Positions 61,947-64,000 of a stretch of 64,000 nt of DNA are shown piece after piece. Position 1 is the first letter of the stretch, and each line of letters opens with the position of its first letter. The DNA lies in contig JBGPHT010000023.1 of the NCBI GenBank assembly GCA_041484525.1, positions 3,194-67,193 on the forward strand, given 5' to 3'. Position numbers and translations under genes: made by a program. The notes below the pieces were generated by a model. The model made no database searches, had not been told where the DNA came from, and saw nothing but the letters and a program-made list of their open reading frames with translations. The stretch comes from JBGPHT01 sp041484525 (lineage in GTDB: Bacteria; Acidobacteriota; Terriglobia; Bryobacterales; Bryobacteraceae).

Positions 61947-63248
61947 TTGACGAGCTTTGCGAGATTATTGGCGGCGGTGGGCTTGGCGGCGATCGCCTGG
62001 GGGCAGCCGGATTACGACTTGCTGATCAAGGGCGGGCATGTCATCGACGGCAAGAATCGAATCAGCGCGGTGCGCGATGTGGCCATCAAAGACGGCAAGA
62101 TCGCGGCCGTCGCGCCGAATATCGCGGCGTCGCGAGCGGCTAAGACGGTGGATGCGGCGGGGCTGTACGTGACGCCGGGGCTGGTCGATATTCATGTGCA
62201 CGTGTACCCGGGGCTGACGAAGAATTCCTATGCGGCCGGGTCCTTCGGCCTGCAGCCGGACGGCTTCACGCTGCGGGTGGGAGTGACCACGGTGGCGGAC
62301 GCCGGGTCGGCCGGATGGCGGACGTTCGAGGACTTTAAGACCCGAATCATCGACGCGCAGAAGGTGCGTGTCCTGTCGTTCCTCAACATCGTGGGAGCGG
62401 GGATGGGGCCGGGGCAGATCGAGCAGAACCTGGCGGACATGGAAGTCCAGCCGGCTGCCGATATGGCTTTGAAGTACAAAGGGACCATCGTGGGGATCAA
62501 GAGCGCGCACTTCAACGGGCCGGAATGGACGCCGTATATCAACGCCGAGGAAGTGGGCAAGCTTGCCAACATTCCGGTGATGGTGGATTTCGGCGGCAAC
62601 GTCCGCGCGGGGCGCACGCTGTACGATCTGCTGAACAAGTATTTCCGTCCGGGCGACATTTTCACGCATATGTACGGCGGGCATCGCGGCGAGCAGGATC
62701 CGGAAACCAAAGGGCCGAGCAAGGCGATGATGGACGGCCGGAAGCGCGGGGTCATTTTCGACGTGGGGCACGGAGGCGCGAGTTTCCTGTGGAGCTGCGC
62801 GATTCCGCTGATGAAGGCGGGCTTCATCCCCGATTCCATCTCGACCGATCTGCACTACTCGAGCTCGAACGGGGGCATGAAGGACATGCTCAACGTGATG
62901 GATAAGTTTCTGGCGATGGGGATGCCGCTGGACGAAGTGATTCTCCGCTCGACGTGGAATCCGGCGAAGGAGATTCAACACGAAGAGTTGGGTAACCTCT
63001 CGGTGGGGTCGCCGGCGGATGTGGCGGTGCTGCGCCTCGAGAAGGGCAAGTTCGGATTCGTGGACCAAAGCGCGGGGCGGCTGGACGGCACCCAAAAACT
63101 GCTCTGCGAAATGACGCTGCGCGACGGCAAGGTGGTCTACGACCTGAACGGCATGACATCCGTACCATGGGAAAAAGTGCCGCCTGCGGCTCCCGGACGT
63201 AGGCCGAGCGGTACGGATAGTACGCCTGCGCGGAAAAACGCAAAATAA
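61947..63248 (+). CDS. Exported amidohydrolase/deacetylase, copy 2
   Basis: A 433-residue relative of the protein at 49858-51180. The metal motifs are VDIHVHVYPGL, VGIKSAHFNGPEW and IFTHMYGGHRGEQ, with FDVGHGGASFLWSCAIPLM and EIQHEELGNLSVGSPADVAV later. Start is TTG at 61947 (LTSFARLLAAVGLAAIAWG signal peptide) because AGGGAG lies about 8 bases upstream and no ATG fits. Divergent from the DUF362 copy, it likely shares the promoter region with it. Confidence 0.85.
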   Translation: MTSFARLLAAVGLAAIAWGQPDYDLLIKGGHVIDGKNRISAVRDVAIKDGKIAAVAPNIAASRAAKTVDAAGLYVTPGLVDIHVHVYPGLTKNSYAAGSFGLQPDGFTLRVGVTTVADAGSAGWRTFEDFKTRIIDAQKVRVLSFLNIVGAGMGPGQIEQNLADMEVQPAADMALKYKGTIVGIKSAHFNGPEWTPYINAEEVGKLANIPVMVDFGGNVRAGRTLYDLLNKYFRPGDIFTHMYGGHRGEQDPETKGPSKAMMDGRKRGVIFDVGHGGASFLWSCAIPLMKAGFIPDSISTDLHYSSSNGGMKDMLNVMDKFLAMGMPLDEVILRSTWNPAKEIQHEELGNLSVGSPADVAVLRLEKGKFGFVDQSAGRLDGTQKLLCEMTLRDGKVVYDLNGMTSVPWEKVPPAAPGRRPSGTDSTPARKNAK

Positions 63249-63541
63249 CAACCCGTGGAATTTTAAGTACTTGGCGCGGTGGTGGAGGGCAGGCATAATA
63301 TCGCGAACGGGGCAAATTCCCTATTACGTGCCAGGGTCCCGCCACTGAACGGGCAACAGTACGGTGCTGACTGGTGTGGAGCGCGCCGAGGGTACATATT
63401 GGAGCCACCGGATGATTTGAAAATGTCCGGGCGGAGGGCAACATGGGTTGTGACCGTTCGATCGAGAACGCGGCAGGCCAGCCCGGCGTCGCGAGAAAAG
63501 CAGTCCGCGGCGCCGGGGCATGTTATGTCGCGTCGGCCCCG
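63249..63541. other. Non-coding stretch before the right-end element
   Basis: I see no supported gene. The stretch contains AT-richer parts (TTTTAAGTACTT near 63262 and CATAATATCG near 63295) and several short inverted repeats. Part of it may belong to the RNA domains of the group II intron whose reverse transcriptase starts at the right edge, but its 5' boundary (GTGYG) is not clear; GTGTG at about 63374 is one candidate. Confidence 0.35.
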
Positions 63542-63712
63542 ATGACGGATGTCCTGTTCGATCAACTGAAATATTTGGTCGCCCACACGAATAAGCATTG
63601 TCGACCTGCATGCGCGGATTGCGCCAGGCGAAGGCAGGTCGAGCGATGGCTGCTCCTGCCGTTCCGTACGACCGTCGAGCGCTACCGGTCGAAGCGGTCG
63701 GCAGCGGCTTGA
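63542..63712 (+). CDS. Small Cys-containing hypothetical protein
   Basis: A 56-residue protein, MTDVLFDQLKYLVAHTNKHC then CADCARRRQVERWLLLPF, with two Cys pairs (HCRPAC and CADC) flanking a short helix. I recall very similar short proteins in acidobacterial genomes, with the FDQLKYLVAHTNKHC and QVxxWLLLPF blocks conserved, but no function. An open frame extends upstream to 63443 without support. It lies 185 bp before the reverse transcriptase homology. Confidence 0.5.
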   Translation: MTDVLFDQLKYLVAHTNKHCRPACADCARRRQVERWLLLPFRTTVERYRSKRSAAA

Positions 63713-63896
63713 TCGGAGGACAGGATGGGGGGCATTATCGGCCGCCGATGCACACAGAGTGCGCCGGGATAAAACCAGGGGGAGCGATCCTCGGCGGAGA
63801 GCGTGGAGGGAAGCTGTTCGACCGAGGGGAACACCGAAGAGGCTCACACGTGCCGGACGCAGGGTCGGGAACACGTGTCCCCAGGGACTCGGAGGT

Positions 63897-64000
63897 GTGC
63901 GGGAAGCAGCCCGCAAGGACAAGAAGCAGAAGTTCACCGCACTGCTGCATCACGTAACGGCCGATTTGCTTCGGGACAGCTATTACTCGCTGAAGAGGAA
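63897..64000 (+). CDS. ltrA: Group II intron reverse transcriptase/maturase, N-terminal fragment at window edge
   Basis: The frame VREAARKDKKQKFTALLHHV then TADLLRDSYYSLKR is the conserved N-terminus (RVT_N region) of LtrA-type intron-encoded reverse transcriptases, which copy and splice mobile group II introns. The rest lies outside the window. GTG at 63897 is a possible start; the frame is open for at least 200 bases upstream, and residues such as TPKRLTRAGRR suggest the true start may be earlier. Whether the intron is intact cannot be judged. Confidence 0.7.
   Translation, partial: MREAARKDKKQKFTALLHHVTADLLRDSYYSLKR

Overview
The window is GC-rich, densely coded bacterial DNA. Its gene content points to an Acidobacteriota member of the Bryobacterales/Ca. 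Solibacter type: many Tat- or Sec-exported hydrolases and oxidoreductases, a PEP-CTERM protein, a photosynthetic-reaction-centre-type small cytochrome c, a divergent acidobacterial Hfq, DUF362 proteins and REP-like palindromes. This assignment is inferred from gene families seen here, not from an rRNA, and no rRNA or CRISPR array was seen.

1-12.5 kb: a small dihaem cytochrome and a DUF4920 protein; a PEP-CTERM gene broken by an in-frame TAG; a 996-residue Ser/Thr kinase joined to the periplasmic region of a TssM/IcmF type VI secretion protein; a DUF1287 protein; tRNA-Thr(TGT); a class II aldolase. Next is a scrambled island (about 8.6-10.7 kb) holding a truncated cysteine synthase, the C-terminus of a DUF2326 protein and a multiply frameshifted gene. 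It ends beside tRNA-Pro(GGG), with a degraded copy of the tRNA 3' end 160 bp away. Then come a TPR protein, a thioesterase and Hfq.

12.5-25 kb: an SH3 lipoprotein, an M20 peptidase with a degenerate receiver protein, and a GH51 arabinofuranosidase gene interrupted by a 214-bp miniature inverted-repeat element. On the minus strand a cobalamin riboswitch (about 24.9-25.05 kb) leads a vitamin B12 block: TonB receptor, PduO-type adenosyltransferase, DUF6580 membrane protein, DUF71 PP-loop protein and BtuF-like binding protein. It runs on into a cytidylate-kinase-like/nuclease-like protein and hpt.

25-30.8 kb: a TPR protein, three decaying genes (TMEM175-like, sialate O-acetylesterase, DUF3224) and a penicillin-binding-like serine hydrolase.

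30.8-43.9 kb: one minus-strand NADH:quinone oxidoreductase operon, nuoACDEFGHJKLMN, with a recognisable sigma70-type promoter. nuoB and nuoI are missing from their usual places. Two large palindromic repeats separate nuoE from nuoF and nuoK from nuoL.

43.9-64 kb: thiS, a STAS/anti-sigma pair, an M19 dipeptidase, a tandem pair of related unknown proteins, and a DUF362 plus amidohydrolase pair that recurs as a divergent copy at 60.8-63.2 kb. Between the copies lie a Gfo/Idh/MocA oxidoreductase, a DHDPS-like protein, an epimerase, DUF3500, an exported RidA, ApbE, SMP-30 and CBM9-like proteins. Two near-identical REP-like elements each abut a start codon. The right edge enters a group II intron reverse transcriptase.
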